A DNA stretch of 64,000 nucleotides, taken from NCBI GenBank assembly GCA_037132075.1, contig JBAXPV010000022.1, positions 1 through 64,000 on the forward strand, in the 5' to 3' direction. This document shows positions 44,763 through 54,244 of the stretch, piece by piece; the stretch's first letter is position 1; every line of letters begins with the position of its first letter. Source of the stretch: JBAXPV01 sp037132075. Lineage in GTDB: Bacteria > Bacteroidota > Bacteroidia > Bacteroidales > CAIXZF01. The notes beneath the pieces were generated by a model that searched no databases, was not told the origin of the DNA, and saw only the letters and a list, made by a program, of their open reading frames with translations. Position numbers and translations under genes: made by a program.

Positions 44763-45275
44763 TCATTTCTTCTTCCGCGTAAACAAATACTGCGACAGCA
44801 CCAACAGTCCCATGGTCAGCAAAGTGTTCAGGATAACACGTAGCAGGGTGGGGAAGAACTCACTGAAACGGAATGATTCCAGAAAAAACAAGGCGAAATG
44901 GTGCAGAAAAACCAGCGAAAAGGTATAAGACAAAAACCAGTTAATACCCAGGTCCCTGATACCAGGCCTGAGACCTGGCTCATATTCTTTTTTTGAAGTA
45001 ATAAGACCCAAAACACCTGGCCTGGAAAATGCCATAAAAGTTGTTGCAGCTGTATGCAAACCCCAGCTATTGGTAAAGGCATCGATGCTTAAGCCCATCC
45101 CGAATCCGGCAAATAGCAAAAGCCAGGCTGGAGTTTCAAAGGGCAGCAACAGGACAAAGAGCACATATACGTAAGGATTCAGGAAGCCGATCAGATTGAT
45201 CCGATTCAGCACCATCACCTGGATTACAACCAGCAGGATAAACCGTAGTATGTTTTTAATGACTTCGTTATTCAT
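44763..45275 (-). CDS. mreD: Rod-shape protein MreD
   Basis: This is a 170-residue hydrophobic inner-membrane protein with about five helices (from MNNEVIKNIL), matching MreD in size and position. It belongs to the elongasome that guides peptidoglycan synthesis along the rod. Its start overlaps the mreC stop by 8 bp. Sequence conservation of MreD is low, so the assignment leans on context. Confidence 0.88.
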   Translation of the reverse strand: MNNEVIKNILRFILLVVIQVMVLNRINLIGFLNPYVYVLFVLLLPFETPAWLLLFAGFGMGLSIDAFTNSWGLHTAATTFMAFSRPGVLGLITSKKEYEPGLRPGIRDLGINWFLSYTFSLVFLHHFALFFLESFRFSEFFPTLLRVILNTLLTMGLLVLSQYLFTRKKK

Positions 45276-46098
45276 CGACCACAAATTTTTCAAGTGTGCT
45301 TTTCTCTTCCTTGAAATAGTCTGTTACTACATATACCCAGGCAAGTTTATTCATATCCTGCGAGAGATTCACAGAGATTTCATAAAAATTATAACCCTTA
45401 TCTACCACAAACTCCTTGATTGTTCCAATTTTAATCCCCTGGGGAAAAATACTGGAATAACCGCTTGTAATTATGGTATCGCCCTTGGCAATCAGCACAT
45501 TAGCTGGAATGTCTTTTAAAGTGGCGTTATGGTAATTCATCCCATCCCACACGAGAGTTCCAACGAAACCATTCTTTTTTATTTTACAGGAAAGCTTGGT
45601 TTGTTTGTGCAACACACTAATCACCCAGGCAAAATGAGCAGAAACCTTGGATACGATACCAACAACGCCTTCAGGTGAAATAACCGCCATATCTGAATGT
45701 AAGCCATCGACGCTGCCTTTGTTGAGCATCAGGTAATTATTTCGTCCACTTACCGAATTATGAATGACCTTAGCCGCAGTATAGGTATATTCCTGCTTTA
45801 AAAGCGTGTCAATTTTCGCAAATCTGCTGGTATCCCTGCTGAGCATGGATTCTTTTAACTTGGCTCGGAGCAAGGCATTTTCTATAGCCAGGGCTTCGTT
45901 GGCTTTTCTTAAACCGAAATATTGTGAAATGCTGTTAAACCGATTATTGATTCCACCGGTAAGCTCTGTGCTGGCATTAAAAATTACGGATGACTGATAC
46001 TGATAATTGCGCACGATAAGAATACCAGCTATTACTTCCAGAATAATGAAAAGGAAATAATAGGCATTCTTTATCAGGAAGGCGAAGAAATAGCGCAT
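45268..46098 (-). CDS. mreC: Rod-shape protein MreC
   Basis: This 276-residue bitopic protein links MreB to the periplasmic cell-wall machinery. There is one N-terminal membrane helix (AYYFLFIILEVIAGIL), then a coiled coil near residues 60-90 (LRKANEALAIENALLRAKL), then the beta-barrel MreC domain with SVDGLHSDMAVISPEGVVG and GYSSIFPQGIKIG. It lies between mreB (24 bp) and mreD (overlap). Confidence 0.93.
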   Translation of the reverse strand: MRYFFAFLIKNAYYFLFIILEVIAGILIVRNYQYQSSVIFNASTELTGGINNRFNSISQYFGLRKANEALAIENALLRAKLKESMLSRDTSRFAKIDTLLKQEYTYTAAKVIHNSVSGRNNYLMLNKGSVDGLHSDMAVISPEGVVGIVSKVSAHFAWVISVLHKQTKLSCKIKKNGFVGTLVWDGMNYHNATLKDIPANVLIAKGDTIITSGYSSIFPQGIKIGTIKEFVVDKGYNFYEISVNLSQDMNKLAWVYVVTDYFKEEKSTLEKFVVDE

Positions 46099-46122
46099 AA
46101 ACAGCCTCCCGGTTTGGTGAAA

Positions 46123-47145
46123 TTACTTAATGAGGAAGTTGAATTTATCGAAGTTTTTCAATGCAATACCTGTCCCACGGGCAACTGCGCGGAGCGGATC
46201 CTCTGCAAGGTGAACCGGGAGTTTGGTTTTTAGGTGGATACGTTTGTCAAGTCCACGCAAAAGAGCGCCACCACCTGCCAGGTAGATGCCCGTACGATAA
46301 ATGTCAGCGCTCAGCTCTGGCGGTGTCATCTCCAAGGCATTCAACACAGCAGTCTCAATCTTGGAGATAGATTTGTCAAGCGCATGTGCAATTTCAGCAT
46401 AGTTTACCATGATCTCCTTAGGAATTCCGGTCAACATATCACGTCCATGAACAGGGTAATCATCCGGAGGATTTTCTATCTCTGTCATGGCGGCACCAGC
46501 TTCAATTTTAATACGCTCTGCAGTACGTTCCCCAATGTTGATGTTGTGCTGTTTTCGCATATATTCTTCAATATCTGCATTGAAATCATCACCGGCAATA
46601 CGGATTGATTTGTTGTTAACGATACCACCCAGTGCGATAACAGCGATTTCAGAAGTTCCGCCTCCGATATCGATGATCATATTGCCGGTAGGCTCTAAAA
46701 CATCGATCCCGATTCCGATGGCAGCAGCCATGGGTTCATGGATTAGCCTTACTTCTTTGGCACCAGCCTGTTCTGCTGAGTCTTTAACGGCACGTTCTTC
46801 CACTTCCGTGATGCCTGATGGAATACAGATAACCATCTTCAGCGCCGGAGGGAAAAGGCTTTTGCGGAATCCTACCATTCGGATCATCTCACGAATCATG
46901 GCTTCTGCTGCCTGGAAATCGGCAATAACACCATCACGCAAAGGCCGGATAGTTTTAATATTCTCATGGGTCTTGCCATGCATCATCATCGCCTTTTTTC
47001 CAACCGCGATGATTTTGCCCGTGGAACGTTCCATGGCAACAATAGAAGGTTCGTCAACAACAATTTTATCATTATAAATAATAATAGTGTTGGCGGTCCC
47101 GAGGTCAATGGCTATTTCTTTTGTTAGAAATGAAAGGAGTCCCAT
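46123..47145 (-). CDS. mreB: Rod-shape actin-like protein MreB
   Basis: This is a 340-residue bacterial actin. Nucleotide-binding blocks are visible: the phosphate-1 loop IDLGTANTIIIY, the central MVICIPSGITEVEERAV, phosphate-2 IIDIGGGTSEIAVI, and the adenosine motif IYLAGGGALLRGLD. It organises lateral cell-wall growth, so the cell is probably rod-shaped. It follows purH by 21 bp. Confidence 0.97.
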   Translation of the reverse strand: MGLLSFLTKEIAIDLGTANTIIIYNDKIVVDEPSIVAMERSTGKIIAVGKKAMMMHGKTHENIKTIRPLRDGVIADFQAAEAMIREMIRMVGFRKSLFPPALKMVICIPSGITEVEERAVKDSAEQAGAKEVRLIHEPMAAAIGIGIDVLEPTGNMIIDIGGGTSEIAVIALGGIVNNKSIRIAGDDFNADIEEYMRKQHNINIGERTAERIKIEAGAAMTEIENPPDDYPVHGRDMLTGIPKEIMVNYAEIAHALDKSISKIETAVLNALEMTPPELSADIYRTGIYLAGGGALLRGLDKRIHLKTKLPVHLAEDPLRAVARGTGIALKNFDKFNFLIK

Positions 47146-47166
47146 ATTAAGTGCTAGTTAAAAAAA

Positions 47167-48684
47167 TTAGTGCCTGAAATGACGAAAACCGGTAAATACC
47201 ATTCTCATGCCATTTTCATCGCAATAGTGGATTGAATCCTCATCGCGAATCGATCCTCCCGGTTCTGCAACAGTGTCAATACCCTCTTGATGAGCGATCT
47301 CAACACAGTCAGCAAATGGGAAAAAAGCATCAGAAGCCATCACCGATCCATTCAGGTCAAACCCAAAGCTTTTGGCTTTAAGTATGGCTTGTTTTAAGGC
47401 ATCTACCCTCGAAGTCTGTCCAACACCACTGGCTAACAATTGTTTGTCTTTTGCCAGCACAATAGTGTTCGATTTCGTATGCTTGACAACTACATTTGCA
47501 AACAAAAGGTCAGTTTTCTCTGCAGCACTAGGTTCAAGACGGGTAACGGTCTTCAGGTCGCTAAGGCTTTCTTTTTTCAGGTCTTTATCTTGCTCAATTA
47601 CACCATTTAGCACCGATTTGAATTGATTGACGGGCAAACTGGTGGAATTAATTTGCAAAAGTATCCTATTTTTCTTGGATTTAAGGAGTTCGAGTGCATT
47701 TTTTTCAAAAGCAGGTGCTAGTAAAATCTCAAAGAACAGCTTGTTAAGTTCTTCAGCGGTCTCATAATCAATGGGTGTATTGGTCGCCAAAACCCCGCCA
47801 AAGGCTGAAACAGGGTCAGCAGCCAGAGCATCTAAATAGGATTGTTTTAATGAAGGACGTAAGGCTACCCCACATGCATTGGTATGTTTGATAATCACAA
47901 AAGCGGTTTCATCAAAGTCATTAACCAGGTTTAAGGCCGCATCTATATCAACCAGGTTGTTGTATGAAATTTCCTTGCCATGCAGCTGATTGAAAACGGC
48001 GGAAAGATCCCCATAAAATGTCCCGTCCTGGTGCGGGTTCTCACCATATCTCAATGAGGAACCATGAAGTATACTCTTTTTGAATACGTTAATTCCCTCT
48101 TCCTGGTTGAAATATTCAAAGATAGCTGTGTCGTAATGCGAAGAAACATTGAAAGCATAGGCAGCAAATCGCCTACGGTCTGCTAATGTAAATTCACCCT
48201 GGGTTTTGTCAAGGATGTCCAATAACTCAGCGTAATGAGCCTGGGCAGGTACGATCACGACATCCTGGAAATTCTTTGCAGCAGCCCGGATCAGTGAAAT
48301 TCCGCCGATGTCGATCTTTTCAATAATTTCAGGCTGTGCTGCTCCTGAGGCAAGAGTTTCCTCAAAAGGATAAAGATCAACAATGACTAGGTCGATCTCA
48401 GGAATTTCATATTGTTGCAATTCTGCCGGGTCTCCGGGATGATTTCGTCGAGCCAGTATTCCACCAAAAACTTTGGGATGTAATGTTTTTACCCTCCCGC
48501 CAAGAATCGAAGGATACGAAGTAAGCGATTCTACCGTTTTAGCTTCTAAACCCAAGCGCTGAATGAAATCATAAGTTCCTCCTGTTGATAGCATGGAAAC
48601 CCCGAGATCATTGAGTTTGCGAAGAATTGGCTCAAGTCCCTCTTTGTGATAAACTGAAATAAGGGCGCTCTTGATCTTTTTCAT
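47167..48684 (-). CDS. purH: Bifunctional AICAR formyltransferase/IMP cyclohydrolase PurH
   Basis: This enzyme catalyses the last two steps of purine biosynthesis. From MKKIKSALISVY (48684) the product is 505 residues. The N-terminal MGS-like IMP cyclohydrolase domain (about 1-145) has STGGTYDFI, GGRVKTLHPKVFGG and DLVIVDLYPFEE. The AICAR transformylase domain follows, with the catalytic Lys-His in IKHTNACGVA and the ending GGSIRDED. An upstream in-frame ATG (48711) is less likely. purH directly before mreBCD is a conserved Bacteroidetes order. Confidence 0.96.
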   Translation of the reverse strand: MKKIKSALISVYHKEGLEPILRKLNDLGVSMLSTGGTYDFIQRLGLEAKTVESLTSYPSILGGRVKTLHPKVFGGILARRNHPGDPAELQQYEIPEIDLVIVDLYPFEETLASGAAQPEIIEKIDIGGISLIRAAAKNFQDVVIVPAQAHYAELLDILDKTQGEFTLADRRRFAAYAFNVSSHYDTAIFEYFNQEEGINVFKKSILHGSSLRYGENPHQDGTFYGDLSAVFNQLHGKEISYNNLVDIDAALNLVNDFDETAFVIIKHTNACGVALRPSLKQSYLDALAADPVSAFGGVLATNTPIDYETAEELNKLFFEILLAPAFEKNALELLKSKKNRILLQINSTSLPVNQFKSVLNGVIEQDKDLKKESLSDLKTVTRLEPSAAEKTDLLFANVVVKHTKSNTIVLAKDKQLLASGVGQTSRVDALKQAILKAKSFGFDLNGSVMASDAFFPFADCVEIAHQEGIDTVAEPGGSIRDEDSIHYCDENGMRMVFTGFRHFRH

Positions 48685-48744
48685 AGTCACTGTTTTTGAA
48701 AACCTATGCAAAGAAAGGCTAAATTCGCTTGAAATTTTGATTTT

Positions 48745-50010
48745 ATGACAAGGTTTTTCCTTCTTCTCAGATTAATACGTGAAAGTTACCTCTTTGCGTT
48801 CAGTGCTATCGTCGTTAATAAACTTAGGACGCTTTTGTCATTGCTAGGTATTACAATTGGGATTTTTGCCATTATTTCCATCTTTACCGTTTTTGATTCT
48901 ATTGAAAGAGAAGTCAAAACGAGCATTGAATCATTAGGGAATAATGTCATCTATATTCAAAAATGGCCCTGGTTCATGGGGGGCGGTGAATATCCCTGGT
49001 GGAAATACCTTAAAAGACCTGAACCCAAACTTCGGGAAATGGTGTTGATTCAAAAAAGATCCGGTGCCGCTGAATCTGTGGCCTACGTTTTAGGGACCAA
49101 CCAAACCGTAAAATATAAATCAAACAGTATCGAAGGAGCCAGCATCTCGGGCGTTTCGTATGATTATGACAAGATTTGGAGCTTTGACCTGAGCCAGGGG
49201 CGGTATTTTACCCAGCAGGAATCCGCTGCCGGAAGACCTGTAGCTATCATCGGAAGTACTATTGTAGAAAACCTCTTCCCTGGTCAGGAAGCCCTTGGTA
49301 AAGAAATTAAAGTCTGGGGCAGGGAAGTTGAAGTCATCGGGCTCTTTAAAAAGGAAGGAAATAGCACCTTTGACAATTCCAATGACGAACAAGTGATGGT
49401 CCCGGTGGAGTTTGCCAGGAACTTTATCAACCTCGACGGGGATAATGCCGGCAGCGCTTTAATGGTCAAGGCAAAACCCAATGTATCTAATGATGAACTC
49501 AAAGACGAGATGACCGGGATCATGCGCTCCATAAGAAAACTGAAACCAGGTACCGATGATGACTTCTCTATCAATGAGTCATCACTTGCAACACAAGGAT
49601 TTGCCCAGCTTTTTAGCGTCATTGCCATGGTTGGATGGATCATCGGCGGATTTTCTCTGCTGGTCGGCGGTTTTGGAATTGCCAATATCATGTTTGTTTC
49701 TGTGAAAGAACGGACGAATATCATTGGAATTCAAAAGGCTTTAGGGGCTAAAAACTACTTTATCTTATTGCAGTTTCTCTTCGAAGCAGTGTTTTTATCC
49801 TTGTTCGGTGGGATCGTAGGTCTCTTGCTTATTTTCATCGGGACGCTGGTCGTTAACTATGCAGCAGACATGAACCTCATCCTTACCCAGGGCAATATCA
49901 TTTTGGGCATGACAGTCGCAGGGCTGATTGGCCTGGTTTCCGGGATCCTCCCCGCTTGGTCTGCTTCACGTTTAAACCCTGTCGACGCAATCCGATCTAC
50001 AGGAGCTTAA
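48745..50010 (+). CDS. MacB-type ABC transporter permease
   Basis: This is a 421-residue inner-membrane permease of the FtsX/MacB fold. The N-terminal helix (LLSLLGITIGIFAIISIFTV) is followed by a periplasmic MacB_PCD domain of about 230 residues. Three C-terminal helices carry the FtsX core (VSVKERTNIIGIQKALGA), ending LPAWSASRLNPVDAIRSTGA. No ATPase is adjacent, so it must pair with one encoded elsewhere. It likely exports lipids, peptides or antibiotics, or acts mechanically. It is divergent from purH. Confidence 0.88.
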   Translation: MTRFFLLLRLIRESYLFAFSAIVVNKLRTLLSLLGITIGIFAIISIFTVFDSIEREVKTSIESLGNNVIYIQKWPWFMGGGEYPWWKYLKRPEPKLREMVLIQKRSGAAESVAYVLGTNQTVKYKSNSIEGASISGVSYDYDKIWSFDLSQGRYFTQQESAAGRPVAIIGSTIVENLFPGQEALGKEIKVWGREVEVIGLFKKEGNSTFDNSNDEQVMVPVEFARNFINLDGDNAGSALMVKAKPNVSNDELKDEMTGIMRSIRKLKPGTDDDFSINESSLATQGFAQLFSVIAMVGWIIGGFSLLVGGFGIANIMFVSVKERTNIIGIQKALGAKNYFILLQFLFEAVFLSLFGGIVGLLLIFIGTLVVNYAADMNLILTQGNIILGMTVAGLIGLVSGILPAWSASRLNPVDAIRSTGA

Positions 50011-50071
50011 GCATAACAGACAGACCGTCAGTTTTTTTTATTTTTAAGTTAAAAAAACTAAAAATAAATTT

Positions 50072-50079
50072 TATATTTG
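50072..50079 (+). promoter_or_regulatory. -7 element for recJ
   Basis: TATATTTG matches TAnnTTTG and lies 75 bp before the recJ start in an AT-rich gap. No TTG was found at the matching -33 position. Confidence 0.45.
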
Positions 50080-50154
50080 TTCAAGTCAAAAAGTGTAACT
50101 TTTTGGGTGTAACTTTATTTGTCTTAATCGATTTAATTTCTGCATACTGAATTT

Positions 50155-51930
50155 ATGGAAAAACGCTGGGTAATAAAAGCTTCCGGGAAAGCAACGATGG
50201 TTTCGGCCATGGCCCAGGCACTCGATATTGACATAACACTTGCAAATCTACTCGTCCAGAGAGATATTAGTAATTATAATGAAGCGGAATCCTTTTTCAG
50301 ACCGGAACTAACCTCGCTCCATGATCCCTTTCTCATGAAAGACATGGAAAAAGCAGTTGAAAGGATCTTTCAGGCTGTGAATAATGACGAGAAAATCCTT
50401 ATTTATGGGGATTATGATGTAGATGGGACGACCGCCGTCGCTTTGGTCTATACCTTTATTGTCGGATTCCACCCCAAAGTGGATTTTTATATCCCGGATC
50501 GCTATAATGAAGGCTATGGCGTCTCCAAAAAAGGAATTGATTTTGCCCACGAAAATGGGTTTAAAGTTATTTTGGCTTTGGATTGCGGGATAAAATCTAT
50601 TGATATGGTTGCCTACGCTAAAACGCTGGGTATCGATTTTATTATTGGTGACCATCACAGGCCTAGTGACCAATTACCGGCAGCCAGCGCAGTTCTCGAT
50701 CCCAAACGCGACGACTGTACCTATCCTTATAAAGAACTCTCCGGTTGCGGTATTGGCTTTAAATTTTGTCAGGCTTATGCCCAGATCCATGATATAGCCT
50801 TCGATTCCCTACAGAAATTTCTTGACCTCGTCGTCGTTAGCATCGCTTCTGATATCGTCCCGATTACCGGTGAAAACAGGATACTCGCCTATTATGGACT
50901 TAAACTGATCAATACCCACCCGCGGCCTGGTCTTGAGTCGATACTTACTTTCAGCAATGTTCGCAAAAAAGAATATGTCTCAGGGATTCCTTCTGTTATC
51001 GGAGACCCATTCCTTTTTAGTAAAGAGCTGACAATCAGCGATCTTGTTTTTCTTGTTGGCCCAAGAATTAACGCTGCCGGGAGAATTGAAAGTGGTAAAA
51101 ATTCAGTGGAATTACTGGTTGCCAAAGATTTTAAACAGGCTGCTGTTATTGCTGAACAGATTAACAAAAACAATACGGAACGTAAGAATCTGGATAATAT
51201 AATTACCCAGGAAGCTTTGGACATGATCAGGCTTGACCTTAACATGGCAAACCAGCGTTCTACCTTAGTATATAACCCGGGCTGGCATAAAGGTGTTATT
51301 GGTATCGTGGCCTCGCGCCTAACAGAGCATTATTACAGGCCAACGATTGTGTTGACACAATCCAATGAGTTAATCACCGGCTCCGCAAGGTCAATAAAAG
51401 ATTTTGACATTTATGATGCCATCGATGCCTGTAGTGACCTGCTGGAACATTTTGGTGGTCATAAATACGCAGCTGGCCTTTCATTAAAACCCGAAAACCT
51501 GGAGGCTTTTAAGGAGAGATTTGAAGCAATCGTGAAAGCAACAATTACTGAAGCGATGCTTGTTCCGGAAATTGAAATCGATGCCCGGATTAATCTCAAC
51601 TCAATTAATACGAAATTTTACAGGATTCTGAAACAATTTGCGCCCTTCGGACCAGGGAATATGTCACCAGTTTTTGAAACAGATGGTTTAATTGATACCG
51701 GCAATGCCAGAGTTGTTGGGAACAACCATTTGAAACTCTCTGTAGTTCATCCCGATATTTCCGGTTTCCCTATGCCTGCCATCGCCTTTCAACAAGGTCA
51801 CAACCTGCAGAAAATCAAACAAGGATTGGCCTTTAATATCTGTTACCATGTTGAGGAAAACGAATGGAATGGCAATACAACCCTTCAGCTCAACATCAAG
51901 GATATTAAGTTCGAAGATGAACTTATTTAA
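50155..51930 (+). CDS. recJ: Single-stranded-DNA exonuclease RecJ
   Basis: This 5'-3' exonuclease acts in recombination and mismatch repair. The 591-residue protein has the DHH phosphoesterase motifs IYGDYDVDGTT and IIGDHHRP. The linker helix is RINAAGRIESG, and the DHHA1 domain has GWHKGVIGIVASRL, SARSIKDFD and FGGHKYAAGL. A C-terminal OB-fold-like part follows. Length is normal. Confidence 0.96.
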   Translation: MEKRWVIKASGKATMVSAMAQALDIDITLANLLVQRDISNYNEAESFFRPELTSLHDPFLMKDMEKAVERIFQAVNNDEKILIYGDYDVDGTTAVALVYTFIVGFHPKVDFYIPDRYNEGYGVSKKGIDFAHENGFKVILALDCGIKSIDMVAYAKTLGIDFIIGDHHRPSDQLPAASAVLDPKRDDCTYPYKELSGCGIGFKFCQAYAQIHDIAFDSLQKFLDLVVVSIASDIVPITGENRILAYYGLKLINTHPRPGLESILTFSNVRKKEYVSGIPSVIGDPFLFSKELTISDLVFLVGPRINAAGRIESGKNSVELLVAKDFKQAAVIAEQINKNNTERKNLDNIITQEALDMIRLDLNMANQRSTLVYNPGWHKGVIGIVASRLTEHYYRPTIVLTQSNELITGSARSIKDFDIYDAIDACSDLLEHFGGHKYAAGLSLKPENLEAFKERFEAIVKATITEAMLVPEIEIDARINLNSINTKFYRILKQFAPFGPGNMSPVFETDGLIDTGNARVVGNNHLKLSVVHPDISGFPMPAIAFQQGHNLQKIKQGLAFNICYHVEENEWNGNTTLQLNIKDIKFEDELI

Positions 51931-51934
51931 GAGA

Positions 51935-52561
51935 TTATACGGTAAACTGTAAGATCACCCTGACGATAAGAACAATCCCGAATATCGTTAAAGCAATTCC
52001 TACTGCGTGATTTAAACGCGATAATATCAGGTTATTCAAATGGCGCTTGATCTTGTGTGCAATAAAACACTTGATGAAGTCAGTGGTAATTATGGTAAAT
52101 AAGGCACCCCCGAAGAAAAGATAGACATGACGGGGACTGTCAACAAAGTTCGATGTAACCAATACAACAACTCCCATCCAGAAAAACCAAGTAAAAGGGT
52201 TCGCGAAATTTAAAAAGAAACCTTTTAAAATATAGGTTAATGGACCAGGCTTTTTTAATTGCTGATCTTCTGCGTTCTCTAAATGAGATTTCCTGGTAAA
52301 CGTGAATATCCCGAACCCGATCAACATGATTCCTCCGATCAACCCAAAATAAAAGGCGTTTTTTTCGTCGGTAATGATTTTTGAAAATCCGAAGACACAT
52401 GCGATTAAAAGGGCGGTGTCACTAAAAAAAATACCCAAAGCCATGAGAAGTCCGGATTTAAAACCCCGGTGAATGCTTGTTTGTATCAATGCAAAAAAAG
52501 CCGGACCAAATAAAAATGCCAGCGTTAATCCAAGCAACATCCCCTCAACTAATGCATGCAT
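51935..52561 (-). CDS. LysE/RhtB family exporter
   Basis: This is a 208-residue inner-membrane protein with six predicted helices. The LysE-type opening is LLGLTLAFLFGPAFFALIQTS-like, read here as FGPAFFALIQTSIHRGFKSG, followed by a short charged central loop (RKSHLENAEDQQLKKPG) and NFANPFTWFFWMG. The family exports amino acids or related small molecules. It is directly adjacent to the GH3-family gene upstream and convergent with recJ (4 bp). Confidence 0.85.
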   Translation of the reverse strand: MHALVEGMLLGLTLAFLFGPAFFALIQTSIHRGFKSGLLMALGIFFSDTALLIACVFGFSKIITDEKNAFYFGLIGGIMLIGFGIFTFTRKSHLENAEDQQLKKPGPLTYILKGFFLNFANPFTWFFWMGVVVLVTSNFVDSPRHVYLFFGGALFTIITTDFIKCFIAHKIKRHLNNLILSRLNHAVGIALTIFGIVLIVRVILQFTV

Positions 52562-54109
52562 TTATTTATTCATTGATTTGTAATTGGTGACAAATGACTC
52601 CCAGGCAGTATATTGTTCGTTTTTTACGACGCGCGGGAATTTATGTTGCCCTCCTTCCTTGTTTTTTAATTTTAAATAGTCATAAAAAACACTTTGAGGC
52701 AATATTTCAACAAAAATCTCTTTGATTGCAGCGATTCTCTCTACCCGGTAATCATCATTCAGATTCTTTAAATTCTCATCGATCTTTTCTTTTACAAGTT
52801 CCGGGTCAAGCTTAGAATCGGTTCCAATATACCATTTATGAGCAAACATAGAACCATGTCGGATCCCCGCCACGGTAAATTCGCTAACTTCGATATTCAA
52901 CTGATGCTCCATCATCTCTATCGCACGGTTCATATTCTCCTGGCTGAGATGCTCTCCGCAAAGATTCAGAAAATGTTTGGTTCTTCCCGTGATTTGAATC
53001 TCATTTCTGGCCAATGATGTAAAACGAATGGTATCTCCAATCAAATATCGCCAGGCACCTGAACATGAGCTGATCAACAAAGCATAATCAATATTCTCAC
53101 TGACTTCCTTTAAAGTTAAAGCTTCCGGATTTTCAACCAGATCACCCCTGTCGGTGAAATTTGATTCCTTAAATGGAACAAATTCATAAAATAATCCATT
53201 GTCAAGTACCAACTCCATCGAGTCTGTATTCGGTCGACTTTGATAAGCAATGAAGCCTTCCGAAGCAAGATAGGTCTCCATATACAATATCGGCTTCCCT
53301 AGCAACTTCTCAAATCCCTTGGCATAAGGACCGAAGGAAACGCCTCCATGCACATAAATGGATAGATTGGGCCACATTTCATGGATATTGTTCAAATTGT
53401 ACTGACTGATGATCTTTTCCATCAGGACCTGTAACCAGGCCGGAACACCACAAATAACGCCAATATCCCATTCTGGTGCCTTTTTAACAATTTCATCTAG
53501 TTTGGTACTCCAATCCCTTTCTTTTGAGATAGATCGACCGGGTTTGTAAAAATGTTGAAACCAAAATGGCAAATTCCCTGCGGTTATCCCGGAAAGATCC
53601 CCTTCATAAAAAGAGCCGTTATAATGCAAATGGGTGCTCCCGCCTAACATCAGGATTCCACGCTGATAAAAATCAGTAGGTAGGTCATATAGTGCTAAGG
53701 AAAGTATTTGTCTTATGCTCGTTTTTTTAATGGCCTTTAGCATATCCGGCGTCACAGGAATTTGCTTGCTCGTCGCTTCAGAAGTGCCCGAACTTAATGC
53801 AAAATACTTTACTTTCCCCGGCCAGCTCACATAAGCTTCCCCGTTCAATGTACGATACCACCATTTTTTATAAATGGAGTTATAGTCATGAACTGGAACC
53901 TTTTCACGGAAATGTTTCACAATATCGGATTGTTTCAATAGATCAGAAAATCCATAAAACTCACCAAATGAGGTGAATTGTGATTTCATCAGGAGCTTTC
54001 GTAAAGTGCGCTTTTGCTGGGAATAACCATCTTTCACCTTTATCTCCATTGCAGGCATCTTACTACGCAACTCTATTGCAGCCTTTATTATAGATCCAAG
54101 TATTGGCAT
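52562..54109 (-). CDS. GH3 auxin-responsive-promoter family acyl-adenylate ligase
   Basis: This is a 515-residue protein of the GH3 family, which in plants couples amino acids to hormones through an adenylate. Visible blocks include the nucleotide-binding YFALSSGTSEATSKQIPVT, VYVHGGVSF-like IYVHGGVSFGPY, and YLIGDTIRFTS with TGRTKHFLNLCGEHLS. Bacterial substrates are unknown. It is probably cotranscribed with the LysE-type exporter, whose start abuts its stop, hinting that the exporter might handle the product. Confidence 0.85.
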   Translation of the reverse strand: MPILGSIIKAAIELRSKMPAMEIKVKDGYSQQKRTLRKLLMKSQFTSFGEFYGFSDLLKQSDIVKHFREKVPVHDYNSIYKKWWYRTLNGEAYVSWPGKVKYFALSSGTSEATSKQIPVTPDMLKAIKKTSIRQILSLALYDLPTDFYQRGILMLGGSTHLHYNGSFYEGDLSGITAGNLPFWFQHFYKPGRSISKERDWSTKLDEIVKKAPEWDIGVICGVPAWLQVLMEKIISQYNLNNIHEMWPNLSIYVHGGVSFGPYAKGFEKLLGKPILYMETYLASEGFIAYQSRPNTDSMELVLDNGLFYEFVPFKESNFTDRGDLVENPEALTLKEVSENIDYALLISSCSGAWRYLIGDTIRFTSLARNEIQITGRTKHFLNLCGEHLSQENMNRAIEMMEHQLNIEVSEFTVAGIRHGSMFAHKWYIGTDSKLDPELVKEKIDENLKNLNDDYRVERIAAIKEIFVEILPQSVFYDYLKLKNKEGGQHKFPRVVKNEQYTAWESFVTNYKSMNK

Positions 54110-54244
54110 GGTTTTGTCTTTGATTTAAAGCACGAAAGTAATGATTTTTTTTTCTACTTTTATATTGCATTGGTAATCAAGGAATAACCAAGCCCCCGTG
54201 TGTATTAACCTTTTGATTTTTAATCAATTGTTTATTAAGCCCCT

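Noticed and set aside
46487..47077. 196-codon open frame antisense to mreB
   Set aside because: It is the mirror of a strongly conserved gene; the low-complexity Ser/Ile-rich translation is typical of an antisense shadow.
49284..49724. 146-codon open frame antisense to the ABC permease
   Set aside because: The sense frame has a complete MacB/FtsX architecture, while the antisense one has nothing.
52400..52412. Third copy of TGCGATTAA
   Set aside because: It lies within the LysE-type coding region and lacks the GGGGGGATA block at the required spacing.
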